Below are positions 1-6,111 of a DNA stretch of 22,687 nt, piece after piece. Source of the DNA: a virus. The first letter of the stretch is position 1. Each line of letters opens with the position of its first letter. The stretch spans positions 1 through 22,687 of the IMG/VR virus record IMGVR_UViG_3300050821_001103. One strand, given 5' to 3'. The notes below the pieces were generated by a model. It did not search any database. It saw nothing but the letters and a program-made list of their open reading frames with translations, and was not told the origin of the DNA. A program made the position numbers and the translations under genes.

Positions 1-1
1 C

Positions 2-169
2 ATCTATGTCGAGACATTGTTGCGCGACACTGAGAGCAATCTCGCCATTTTCCTCGAGACGATCGGCGCGTCGGCGATCGCCGAAATGCGCATGTCCCAA
101 TTCAAGCGCGCGGTCGCCCTCCTCAACGAGAAAAAGCGGAGAGCCGCCAGTGGAACAGCGGTCGGATGA
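2..169 (+). CDS. C-terminal fragment of a phage protein, possibly a recombination (annealing) protein
   Basis: An open frame enters from the left edge and runs 55 residues to a TGA at 167-169. The readable tail contains NLAIFLETIGASAIAEM and then QFKRAVALLNEKKRR. This is a short helical ending in which an acidic/hydrophobic helix is followed by a basic one. Similar endings occur on single-strand annealing proteins of the ERF/RecT kind in phages. That, and the exonuclease directly downstream, is the only reason to suspect an annealing protein. The exonuclease start (GTG at 150) lies inside this frame, giving a 20-bp overlap that suggests translational coupling. The N-terminal part is outside the window, so function is unproven. 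Confidence 0.55.
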   Translation: MYVETLLRDTESNLAIFLETIGASAIAEMRMSQFKRAVALLNEKKRRAASGTAVG

Positions 170-773
170 ATGGTTTGAAGCGCGCTGCGGTTCGCTCGGC
201 GCGTCCAAGATCGGCGTCGCGCTATCCCGCCTCAAGCGCTCGGGCGAGCGCACAGCGGCCGCCGAAGATTACCTCTATGAGCTCGCCGCCGAGCGCATTA
301 CCGGCGTACCGGCCAAGCGCTCCAATCCGATGTATTGGGGCCGCGATCATGAGGACGAGGCGCGCGCGTCCTACGCCTTCCTGACCAACCTTCCGGTCAT
401 CAAGATCGGCTTAATCCCGCACCCGACTATCGAACGCGCGCACGCCTCCCCCGATAGCCTGGTCGGCGACGAGGGCGGCCTCGAGCTCAAATGCCCGACG
501 TCGGCAACGCATCTGCGCACGCTCCTCTCAGGCCAAGTACCCGAGGATCACTTGCCGCAAGTCCATTGGTCCTTGGCGTGCTCGGGGCGCGCCTGGTGGG
601 ATTTCGTCAGCTACGACCCGCGCTTTCCCGACCCGCTGCAATTCTTCCAAAAGCGCGTCATGCGCGACGAGACAATCATCGCCGGCATGGAAGCCGACGC
701 GCGCGAATTTCTCGCCGAGCTCGAGGACAAGCTCAAGGCGCTCGACGGGCGATATTCGGTGGAGGCGGCATAA
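150..773 (+). CDS. YqaJ/lambda-exonuclease-like phage recombination nuclease
   Basis: Predicted 5'-3' double-strand DNA exonuclease of the YqaJ viral recombinase family, which prepares single-stranded ends for a partner annealing protein. The start is GTG at 150, preceded by a CGGAGA ribosome site. The frame stays open upstream to position 6, but that stretch overlaps another reading frame and is poorly protein-like. From this start it is 207 residues, a normal family length. Family landmarks visible: an N-terminal RSDEWFEARCGSLGASKIG block (about 4-22), WGRDHEDEARASY (63-75), the metal-binding core SPDSLVGDEGGLELKCP (100-116) with Asp102, Glu112 and Lys114 in the ExK signature, and HLPQVHWSLACSG with Gln137. 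It overlaps the preceding gene and is followed within one base by the next, so it is part of an operon. Family assignment is confident; processivity and partner are inferred. Confidence 0.88.
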   Translation: MEQRSDEWFEARCGSLGASKIGVALSRLKRSGERTAAAEDYLYELAAERITGVPAKRSNPMYWGRDHEDEARASYAFLTNLPVIKIGLIPHPTIERAHASPDSLVGDEGGLELKCPTSATHLRTLLSGQVPEDHLPQVHWSLACSGRAWWDFVSYDPRFPDPLQFFQKRVMRDETIIAGMEADAREFLAELEDKLKALDGRYSVEAA

Positions 774-774
774 G

Positions 775-993
775 ATGCACGCCATGACCGGCGGAACGCC
801 TTACGCCATCGGCAGGGAGCGCAACGGCCGCTTCCACGTTCGTTGCATCCGGTTTGGCAAGCTCTCCGCTTCCTACGAGCGGCGCGACGGCGAGCATATC
901 TATGCCGTGATGCTCACGCTGGCCGAATTGCCCAGCAAGCCGCTGTCGAGAGAGATCGACGCCGAGCGAGCCGCCCTCTCGGAGGCCGAATGA
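775..993 (+). CDS. Small phage protein of unknown function
   Basis: 72-residue protein starting at ATG 775, with GGAGG at 761-765 nine bases upstream; a second ATG at 784 is less well placed. It begins one base after the exonuclease stop codon and its own stop overlaps the ATG of the next gene (ATGATGA at 988-994). The sequence has a central strand-rich stretch (GRFHVRCIRFGKLSASYERR) and an acidic tail, with no membrane segment or recognised motif. I do not recognise the family. Operon position suggests a role connected with recombination or early phage DNA metabolism. Confidence 0.6.
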   Translation: MHAMTGGTPYAIGRERNGRFHVRCIRFGKLSASYERRDGEHIYAVMLTLAELPSKPLSREIDAERAALSEAE

Positions 994-1205
994 TGGGCCT
1001 CTACACGCTCCTCGTCATGTGGTGGCGCCATCGCCAGCGCGCGATCGACATGGACATGCTCTGGCCGGTCTGCTGCGCCCATGAGCCTGACCTCGATCAC
1101 GCCAAGACTGCGTTTGCGAGATACGCCATGCGCGACCCGGCGTGGCTGGCGTTGGGCGACGAGGAAGTCCTGCGGTTCATCGACCGGCTGGAGCCCTATC
1201 GGTGA
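990..1205 (+). CDS. Small conserved phage protein, unknown
   Basis: 71-residue protein starting at ATG 990, which overlaps the stop of the preceding gene by 4 bp. The frame is open further upstream, but the overlap-coupled start fits this operon. The N-terminus (GLYTLLVMWWRHRQRAID) is hydrophobic then basic, followed by a helical stretch ending PAWLALGDEEVLRFIDRLE. Proteins with a similar MWWRHR...DLDHA...DPAW layout occur in alphaproteobacterial prophages, to my recollection as hypotheticals. It contains two adjacent cysteines (PVCCAHEP) but no complete metal-binding pattern. Function unknown. Confidence 0.6.
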   Translation: MMGLYTLLVMWWRHRQRAIDMDMLWPVCCAHEPDLDHAKTAFARYAMRDPAWLALGDEEVLRFIDRLEPYR

Positions 1206-1242
1206 AATAAAGCGGCAAAGGCTCAACCAAGGAGGCGCAAAC

Positions 1243-1860
1243 ATGAATAAGCAAGTCAATGCGGAGCAAGTGACCAACGCGGCGCGCGACATTATTGAAA
1301 TGGAGTTCCCCTATATCGTCGATGTCACGATCGAGGGCGCCGCCGACATGCTCTTGCACGCGTGGAACAATGAGGCCGTGCTCGTCAAATCCAAATCGCG
1401 CAAAGGCTCGAAGGCGAAGAAAAGCGACGATATCGAGAGCTACGTGCGCCGCAACGACAAGGGCCAAGTCTGCGTCACGGGCGACTATTTGCGTGGCTCG
1501 ATCATCAACGCGGCGAAGTTCCGCCAGGACCCGCGAAGCCCACGCAAGAGCGCGATGGACCTTTACAAGGCGGCGATCATTTCGCTGACCCCGCTCGCGA
1601 GCTTCGGCAAAGACAAATGGGACTATGAGGACGCGCGGCGCGTCATCGTGCACGGCAGCGCCATCACCCGCGTACGCCCGGCGATGCTCGCGGGCTGGCG
1701 GCTCACGTTCGCGTTCCTCTGCAATCTCCCCGAATACGTCACGCCGCTCGAATTGCGCGAGACGATCGAGCAAGCGGGCCGTTTGGTCGGCGTCGGCGAC
1801 CACCGCCCGACTTACGGGAGATTTGGCATCGTCGCTTATGCGGCGCGGCCGGCGACTTAG
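1243..1860 (+). CDS. Conserved phage protein of the recombination cluster, unknown function
   Basis: 205-residue protein. ATG 1243 is preceded by a strong AAGGAGG eight bases upstream, which decides the start over the longer open frame beginning at 1081. It opens with a beta-rich segment (YIVDVTIEGAADMLLHAWN), then a basic linker (SKSRKGSKAKKSDD), a strongly conserved-looking block (GDYLRGSIINAAKFRQDPRS), and ends GVGDHRPTYGRFGIVAY. A hydrophobic strand near the start plus a Gly-rich GxGxxRxxxGRF-like ending is reminiscent of RAMP/Cas7-type folds, but this is only a visual resemblance. I recall homologues annotated as hypothetical phage proteins. Its place between an exonuclease and ninB suggests binding or processing of single-stranded nucleic acid. 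A 187-bp repeat-filled gap follows its stop. Confidence 0.75.
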   Translation: MNKQVNAEQVTNAARDIIEMEFPYIVDVTIEGAADMLLHAWNNEAVLVKSKSRKGSKAKKSDDIESYVRRNDKGQVCVTGDYLRGSIINAAKFRQDPRSPRKSAMDLYKAAIISLTPLASFGKDKWDYEDARRVIVHGSAITRVRPAMLAGWRLTFAFLCNLPEYVTPLELRETIEQAGRLVGVGDHRPTYGRFGIVAYAARPAT

Positions 1861-1880
1861 GTGTGGCGTGGCAGGGCTCG

Positions 1881-2040
1881 TCTGGTGGGGCGCGGTAGGC
1901 GGCGGTTAGGCTTGGCAAGCTCTGGCATGGCCGGGTGAGGTAAGGCCGGGCCTGGCTAGGTTGGCCGGGGTCTGGCGTGGCCGGGCACGGTGGGGCAAGG
2001 CATGGCAAGGCCGGGTGTTCTAGGGCCTGGCAAGGTGAGG
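1881..2040 (+). repeat. Array of degenerate YNNGG pentamers (period 5) in an intergenic region
   Basis: 32 consecutive 5-bp units in one phase fill 1881-2040. I count GG at unit positions 4-5 in 28 of 32, and a pyrimidine at position 1 in 31 of 32. Two further units (CGTGG, CAGGG at 1867-1876) continue the pattern upstream after a 1-bp phase slip. Examples in order are CATGG, CCGGG, TGAGG, TAAGG, CCGGG, CCTGG, CTAGG. Because the period is not a multiple of three, the array cannot encode a simple peptide repeat, and it lies wholly between two genes. The last unit, TGAGG, serves as a ribosome site for ninB, seven bases before its ATG. The function of the array is unknown to me. Confidence 0.9.
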
Positions 2041-2047
2041 CGCGATT

Positions 2048-2422
2048 ATGCGGTTGAGTAGAACCGTAACGTCGTCGAATAGGGGCGAGCTCATCAAAGC
2101 CCTCGAGCTCGCCCCGATCGGCGCTCAATTCGAGCTTGTCGACGATCCGCGCACGCTCGCGCAAAATCGCCTCATGTGGGCATTGTTGAATGAAGTCTCG
2201 GCGCAACTGGAATGGGGCGGCGAGCACCGCGAGCCCGAAGACTGGAAATGCGCCTTCATGAAAGCCGCCGGCCACAAGCCGCGCTTCATGCCGGCGCTCG
2301 ACGGCAATGGCGTGGTCGCGTTGGGCTATTCCTCACGCCGGCTCAACAAGGACGAATTCGCCGACTTGATTGAGACGATCTATTCGCAAGGCCTGCAGAG
2401 AGGGGTCGTGTTTCCCGCATGA
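2048..2422 (+). CDS. ninB: NinB-like phage recombination protein
   Basis: 124-residue protein matching the NinB/Orf family, recombination mediators that in lambda bind single-stranded DNA and help the phage Red pathway. Family landmarks are DDPRTLAQNRLMWALLNEVS (about 37-56), the PEDWKCAFMKAAGHKPRF block in the middle, and the C-terminal RRLNKDEFADLIETIYSQG. The length is normal for the family. ATG 2048 follows GAGG at 2037-2040, the last unit of the pentamer array. The stop overlaps the start of the next gene by 4 bp (ATGA at 2419). The neighbouring exonuclease and HNH gene fit a lambdoid-like recombination module. Confidence 0.9.
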   Translation: MRLSRTVTSSNRGELIKALELAPIGAQFELVDDPRTLAQNRLMWALLNEVSAQLEWGGEHREPEDWKCAFMKAAGHKPRFMPALDGNGVVALGYSSRRLNKDEFADLIETIYSQGLQRGVVFPA

Positions 2423-3087
2423 GCATCAAACTGCCTTCCCCCCCGATCCGCATTGCCAGGTTGCCGAAGGACGATCGCGGCTATCCGGTCCCGTGGTTCG
2501 TGGGCTGGTTCAAGGACGGCGAGGAATGTCCGCGCCGCACGCCTGGCGCCAAGCCTGACTTTCGTATCCTCGGAGCGGGCACGCGCGAAATCGCGGTCAA
2601 GAAGCGGCTCTGTTGGGTTTGCGGCGAGCCGCTCGGCGTCCATCAAGTGTTTGCGATCGGGCCTATGTGCGCCGTCAACCGCACGACGATGGAGCCGCCG
2701 TCGCACCGCGCTTGCGTCGAATATTCGGCCACCGCCTGCCCGTTCCTGACCGTTCCCGCCCGCCGGCGCAACGAGGCCGGCCTTGAGGAAATCGAGCACA
2801 AGGTCGCCGGCATTATGATCGCCCGCAATCCTGGCGTGACAGCGCTTTGGGAAAGCGCCTTCCGGGCGTTCAAGGTCGACAACGGTTGGCTTATCCATCT
2901 GAGCGAACCGACCCGCGTCGATTGGTGGACGCAAGGGCGTCAGGCGACGCGGGCGGAAATCGAGGCGGCGCTCGAGGCCGGCTATCCCGCGCTCATGAAC
3001 GTCGCCAAGGATGATGGCCCCGAGGCGGTCGCCGAGCTCACGCACATGCGCAACGACGCGATGCGCTTTTTGCCGGCGGCCGCATGA
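2419..3087 (+). CDS. Cysteine-rich, probably zinc-binding conserved phage protein
   Basis: 222-residue protein whose ATG overlaps the ninB stop. The centre carries a clear metal-binding layout: Cys65 and Cys68 in RLCWVCGEPLG, Cys84 in GPMCAVN, His96 and Cys99 in PSHRACVEY, and Cys107 in TACPFL. The N-terminus is rich in Pro and Trp (YPVPWFVGWFKDG). The C-terminal half is a helical domain ending ELTHMRNDAMRFLP. I recall this arrangement from hypothetical proteins of alphaproteobacterial prophages, next to ninB-like and HNH genes. A zinc-dependent nucleic-acid-binding role is inferred from cysteines and context; no catalytic signature is visible. It ends in a 4-bp overlap with the HNH gene. Confidence 0.75.
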   Translation: MSIKLPSPPIRIARLPKDDRGYPVPWFVGWFKDGEECPRRTPGAKPDFRILGAGTREIAVKKRLCWVCGEPLGVHQVFAIGPMCAVNRTTMEPPSHRACVEYSATACPFLTVPARRRNEAGLEEIEHKVAGIMIARNPGVTALWESAFRAFKVDNGWLIHLSEPTRVDWWTQGRQATRAEIEAALEAGYPALMNVAKDDGPEAVAELTHMRNDAMRFLPAAA

Positions 3088-3494
3088 ACCGGGCGCGCCG
3101 CGAATTCACGCTCACCGATCGGATCGCCATTCGCGGGCGCGCCACCGATGGCCAAGGCCGCGTCCATTGCGAGCGTTGCGGCCGATGGTGTTCGAAGAAA
3201 GCCGACTATCAAATCGACCATGTCATCGCCGAGGGCTTGCGGCCGGCCGCCGATCTTCAGCGCAAGCTCACGCCGGCCGACGGGCAATTGCTTTGCGCCG
3301 CGGTCTGTCACCCTGAAAAGACGAAGGCCGACAAGGGCCATATCGGCAAGGCGGCGCGGCTCGAAGCCGCGCATGTCAGCGTCACGAAGCCGCCGGCGCG
3401 CAAGATCAATTGGGGCGCCCGCAAAGAGCCCAAGCCCAAGCTCGAAAAGATTGCCGCCGGCAAGTCACGCATCGCACGGGAGTATGGATTATGA
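3084..3494 (+). CDS. Phage HNH endonuclease
   Basis: 136-residue HNH-family nuclease. The zinc/ββα-metal layout is visible: Cys29-x-x-Cys32 (HCERCGRWC), the catalytic DH pair in YQIDHVIAEG (Asp45-His46), then LLCAAVCHPEKTKAD with Cys71, Cys75, His76 and Lys79, the usual end of the fold. The C-terminal 50 residues are Lys/Ala-rich and probably bind DNA. Such nucleases in phages process DNA during recombination or packaging, but here the gene sits in the recombination cluster, away from the terminase. The start ATG at 3084 overlaps the previous stop and the gene overlaps the next by 4 bp. Substrate unknown. Confidence 0.85.
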   Translation: MNRARREFTLTDRIAIRGRATDGQGRVHCERCGRWCSKKADYQIDHVIAEGLRPAADLQRKLTPADGQLLCAAVCHPEKTKADKGHIGKAARLEAAHVSVTKPPARKINWGARKEPKPKLEKIAAGKSRIAREYGL

Positions 3495-3841
3495 ACGAAC
3501 GGCCCGCCGTCGATCGCCTTCGCCAGGCGATGCGCAATATCACCGTTGATGAGCTCGAGGAGGCGGCCGACGAGCTCGGCCGCCAGGCGGTCGCCGTCGC
3601 TCTGGCTGAGCCCGAGAGGCCGCCGCCGAAGCGCTTCGATCCGACCGAGGAGGAGGAGCGTCAGCGGTTGCTTGACGCGGCGCTCGCCGACGCAATCGAA
3701 ACCGTCGCGCGCCATCGCATGCGGCTCGGCCGCCGGGTCTGCTCGCGGCCCGACGCGACCGTGACGCGACAAGTCTATGAGCTCTTGCGCGGCATGGCCG
3801 ACGCCTCAGGCGGCAACGACAACGATCCGAGTTTTCAATGA
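3491..3841 (+). CDS. Conserved phage protein, unknown; helical and charged
   Basis: 116 residues from ATG 3491, which overlaps the HNH stop (ATGA); the longer open frame upstream lies in the HNH gene and is a shadow. The sequence is mostly helical and charged: NITVDELEEAADELGRQA, then a Pro/Glu-rich linker (PERPPPKRFDPTEEEE), then a basic helix (ETVARHRMRLGRRVCSRP) and a short C-terminal helix. No signal peptide, membrane segment or enzyme motif is seen. It lies directly upstream of the HTH gene with a 4-bp overlap. Function unknown; a small DNA-associated or regulatory protein would fit but is not shown. Confidence 0.65.
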   Translation: MNERPAVDRLRQAMRNITVDELEEAADELGRQAVAVALAEPERPPPKRFDPTEEEERQRLLDAALADAIETVARHRMRLGRRVCSRPDATVTRQVYELLRGMADASGGNDNDPSFQ

Positions 3842-4146
3842 CCCGCGCGGCATACACGATCGGCGAGGTTGCGGCGATGCTAGGGCGTGACCGCACGACC
3901 ATTTGGCGTTGGCTTGAGCGCGGCGCGCTGCAATCCTTCACGCCGCCGAACGGCCATCGCATGGTCAGCGCCGCCTCGTTGGCGCGCCTAATTGGCGAAG
4001 AACCGCCCGAACCGGAGGAGACGGCGGCGCCTGCGAAGCGCGGCCGCCCTCCGCTCGCCGATCGGCCTTGGGAGGCCGCGGGAATTTCGCGGCGGACGTG
4101 GAAGCGCCGCCACGCTCGGGTGGACCAGCTGGGTGGGCCGACCTAA
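3838..4146 (+). CDS. MerR/excisionase-type HTH DNA-binding protein
   Basis: 102-residue protein with a winged helix-turn-helix at the N-terminus: YTIGEVAAMLGRDRTTIWRW (about 6-25) followed by the wing (RGALQSFTPPNGHRM) and a Leu-rich helix (SAASLARLIGEE). This is the MerR/excisionase-like HTH found in Xis proteins and small phage regulators. The C-terminal half is Pro/Arg-rich, containing a KRGRPPLADRPWEAAGISRR stretch resembling an AT-hook-like basic element. It is the last gene before the spacer in front of the integrase. That position suggests a recombination directionality factor or an integrase regulator. Which of the two cannot be decided from sequence. Confidence 0.75.
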   Translation: MTRAAYTIGEVAAMLGRDRTTIWRWLERGALQSFTPPNGHRMVSAASLARLIGEEPPEPEETAAPAKRGRPPLADRPWEAAGISRRTWKRRHARVDQLGGPT

Positions 4147-4180
4147 CTACTTAGCGGTCATAACGGGGCACTGTCAGCGA

Positions 4181-4193
4181 TATCAAACGCTTA
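4181..4193 (+). promoter_or_regulatory. Consensus IHF binding site
   Basis: TATCAAACGCTTA matches the IHF consensus WATCAANNNNTTR at every defined position. It lies between the HTH gene and integrase, where IHF normally bends attP DNA for tyrosine integrases. It begins immediately after one arm of the inverted repeat at 4168-4180. Confidence 0.6.
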
Positions 4194-4231
4194 GCTTCCG
4201 ACTGTAACCTGGTTGGAGACCAGATTATTAG

Positions 4232-4244
4232 TTCATATTATGAA
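4232..4244. promoter_or_regulatory. 13-bp palindrome TTCATA-T-TATGAA, candidate operator
   Basis: A perfect 6-bp inverted repeat around one central base, in the int upstream spacer and 10 bp before the TTGACG element. The size and AT-rich content suit a dimeric repressor or HTH-protein site. The neighbouring MerR/Xis-like protein is one candidate binder. Confidence 0.4.
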
Positions 4245-4377
4245 ACTGATATTATTGACGAATTGCAGTTAAGTCGCTGATAGTGCGCAAAAAAGTGTTG
4301 CGCGAGTTTGCATTTCGCGTTACCACGGTGCGCCCGCTTGGGTTGGCTGAGTGGGTGGACAAGTGGAGTTTTGAAAC

Positions 4378-5613
4378 GTGACTGGCAATCTAAAGCCGAG
4401 CGATATTGCAAGCCTCGGCGACGGTATGCACGGCGATGGCGGCTATCTGTGGCTAAGGGTTAGGGGCGCGGCGCGGTCATGGATCGTGCGCGGCCCGCGC
4501 ATCAACGGCAAGAAACCGGAAGCCGGCCTCGGCTCGGTCGACCGCGTCTCGCTCGCTCTCGCCCGCAAAGAACGCGACAAGCTCGTTGAGCAATGGCGCA
4601 ACGGTAAGGACCCGGTCGCCGAGCGCCGCGCCGCGCGCGAGGCGGCGGCCAACCGTAAGACGTTCGCTGAGGTCGCGACGCTCAAGATCGCCGCCAAGCA
4701 ATCGGGTTGGCGGACGTCATTCGAGGGCCGCACGTCGACACTCGACACATGGACGAAAAACATGGAGGTCGATTGCGCCCCGATTGCCGCCAAGGCGATC
4801 GATGAAATCACGGTCGACGACATCAAACGCGTCGTCTCGCCTCATTGGGACAAAAACCACCACAAGACCGCGCGCGAGCTAATCTCGCGGATCGGCCAGG
4901 TTTTTGATTACGCAATCGCGCACGGCTGGCGCTCGGCCGCCAACCCCGCCGGATGGTCGGTGTTCAAACACCTATCGCCGACGGCTCCCGCCAAGCAGCA
5001 TCATGCCGCATTGCCCTGGCAAGACGTCCCGGCCTTCCTTCGTGAGTTGCGCACTTCCCCCGCCGTCGGGGTGGGCGTCGTCGAGTTCGCCATCTTGACC
5101 GCCACGCGCAGCGGCGAAACGCGCGGCGCCCAATGGTCGGAAATCGACTTCGTCGAACGCACTTGGACAATCCCGGCGTCGCGCATGAAGATGGGCAAGA
5201 AGCGCGCCGAACCGCATGTTGTCCCGCTGAGCGACCAAGCGATCGCGCTTCTTGAGCGCCTAAGAGCCGAAGGCCTCGCCGGCGATTGCATCTTCCCCGG
5301 CTACGTTGGAAGCCGCCAGCAACGCGCCACGAGCCCGGTCCCGAACGCCAGAGTTTGGCGACTGGTCAAGCGGCTCGGGGTCGACATCACCACGCACGGC
5401 TTTCGGTCGACGTTCCGCGTTTGGTGCGGCGAGCACGGGTTAGACCGCGAGTTGGCCGAGCGCTCGCTCGCGCACAAATTCGGATCGGAGATTGAGGAGG
5501 CTTACCAACGGTCGCGGCTCATCGCCCGGCGCGCGCCGCTTATGCAGCAATGGGCCGATTATTGCTGCGGCGCGCCGTCGACCGTTGTCTTGCCATTCAA
5601 GCGGAGCGCCTAA
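4378..5613 (+). CDS. int: P4-type tyrosine integrase
   Basis: 411-residue site-specific recombinase that would integrate and excise the phage. It starts at GTG 4378 with GGAG at 4365-4368 upstream. Layout: an N-terminal DUF4102-type domain (roughly 1-90; GGYLWLRVRG...LGSVDRVSLALARKERDKL), a SAM-like core-binding domain (about 95-200), and the catalytic domain (about 210-390). Visible active-site residues are Arg244 (TATRSGETRG), Lys271 in the beta-hairpin (SRMKMGKK), His340 and Arg343 (THGFRSTFRVWC), His366 (LAHK) and the nucleophile Tyr376 (EEAYQRS). All are intact, so the enzyme should be active. The preceding HTH gene is a likely Xis. Two bases separate its stop from the next gene. Confidence 0.95.
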   Translation: MTGNLKPSDIASLGDGMHGDGGYLWLRVRGAARSWIVRGPRINGKKPEAGLGSVDRVSLALARKERDKLVEQWRNGKDPVAERRAAREAAANRKTFAEVATLKIAAKQSGWRTSFEGRTSTLDTWTKNMEVDCAPIAAKAIDEITVDDIKRVVSPHWDKNHHKTARELISRIGQVFDYAIAHGWRSAANPAGWSVFKHLSPTAPAKQHHAALPWQDVPAFLRELRTSPAVGVGVVEFAILTATRSGETRGAQWSEIDFVERTWTIPASRMKMGKKRAEPHVVPLSDQAIALLERLRAEGLAGDCIFPGYVGSRQQRATSPVPNARVWRLVKRLGVDITTHGFRSTFRVWCGEHGLDRELAERSLAHKFGSEIEEAYQRSRLIARRAPLMQQWADYCCGAPSTVVLPFKRSA

Positions 5614-5615
5614 AG

Positions 5616-6083
5616 ATGGCGCGCGCCAAGTTCCGCCAGGTCGACGTCACCCGCGCGATACGCGCGGCAAAAGCATCGGGCCTTGACGTTGCCCGCGTCG
5701 AAATCGACGCCGAGGGCAAGATCACAATAGTTACGGGCTCGGCCGAGCCCGTGCTTCCGACGGCCGAGAGCGCTTTGGAAAGGTTCGAAAAAGAACGGGG
5801 AGCTATCGAGGAGGAACGCGCTCTCAGACTGAGGCAATGGCTAGCCGTCGCCCGTAAGTGTGGCTTTAGCGGCGCCTGGTGGGAGCGCACAAGCGGATGG
5901 GCCAACCTCAAAGCCGCCACAAGCGGCGTGTCCGTCGATTGTCATTGGGAAAACGCTCAAATGGGAGCTTTTGGAGGCGGTCCAAGCGGAGAAAAAGGCT
6001 CAATGAGGCAATGCGGCGACAGGCCCGTGAAAGCAGCAAGATGGCCTGGAGAAACACTTGCTGCAGGCGGCGCCGCTATATAG
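5616..6083 (+). CDS. Hypothetical protein downstream of integrase
   Basis: 155 residues from ATG 5616, 2 bp after the integrase stop. The first about 45 residues (MARAKFRQVDVTRAIRAAKA, then a LDVARVEIDAEGKITIV strand) look like a family of small proteins common next to phage integrases in Hyphomicrobiales, a basic helix followed by a short beta-hairpin. From about residue 60 on (acidic helix EKERGAIEEERALRLRQW, then a Gly/Trp/Cys-containing tail) I do not recognise it. The tail is less protein-like, so a frameshift or a degenerated C-terminus is possible; another frame covers 5860-6006. Function unknown. Confidence 0.55.
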   Translation: MARAKFRQVDVTRAIRAAKASGLDVARVEIDAEGKITIVTGSAEPVLPTAESALERFEKERGAIEEERALRLRQWLAVARKCGFSGAWWERTSGWANLKAATSGVSVDCHWENAQMGAFGGGPSGEKGSMRQCGDRPVKAARWPGETLAAGGAAI

Positions 6084-6084
6084 T
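6058..6084 (+). promoter_or_regulatory. Weak sigma70-like promoter candidate before the DUF1640-like gene
   Basis: TATAGT (6079-6084) matches the -10 consensus at 5 of 6 positions. TTGCTG (6058-6063) is a poor -35 at 15-bp spacing. It overlaps the end of the preceding gene and lies 28 bp before the ATG at 6112. It could give the two small membrane genes their own transcription in the lysogen, but this is a weak match. Confidence 0.3.
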
Positions 6085-6111
6085 TTCTCTGAAGGAAACC
6101 ACGTTACGGCT

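Larger units (their letters stand above)
4168..4286. repeat. Interrupted inverted repeat flanking the int spacer
   Basis: GCACTGTCAGCGA (4168-4180) and TCGCTGATAGTGC (4274-4286) are reverse complements at 12 of 13 positions, separated by 93 bp. They bracket the IHF site and the small palindromes. They could be arm-type integrase or Xis binding sites, or a paired operator. No experimental basis. Confidence 0.6.
4147..4377 (+). promoter_or_regulatory. AT-rich spacer before the integrase: candidate attP/int control region
   Basis: 231 bp without a gene between the HTH gene and the integrase, clearly AT-richer than its surroundings. It contains a consensus IHF site (4181-4193), an interrupted inverted repeat (4168-4180 with 4274-4286), a small hairpin CTGGT/ACCAG at 4209-4223, a TTCATA-T-TATGAA palindrome at 4232-4244, and a weak sigma70-like pair TTGACG (4255-4260) and TGATAG (4278-4283) spaced by 17 bp that could drive the integrase. 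P4-type integrases usually have their attachment site just upstream of int. I see no tRNA-like 3' end here, so the core site is not identified. Confidence 0.55.

Noticed and set aside
1177-1803. A 208-codon minus-strand open frame opposite the conserved 205-residue phage protein
   Set aside because: The plus-strand protein has a strong ribosome site and conserved-looking blocks; the reverse frame is Arg/Asp/Ala-rich and featureless.
1867-2040. Pentamer array as CRISPR or ordinary microsatellite
   Set aside because: Units are 5 bp and degenerate, with no spacers and no identical repeat; neither description fits.
1739-2275. A minus-strand open frame reading the pentamer array as a Pro/Cys-rich peptide
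   Set aside because: It is produced by the CCNNR complement of the array and overlaps ninB on the other strand; no start signal.
5860-6006. Alternative 48-codon plus-strand frame starting at GTG
   Set aside because: No ribosome site is seen and it lies inside the hypothetical gene after int; kept only as a hint of a possible frameshift.
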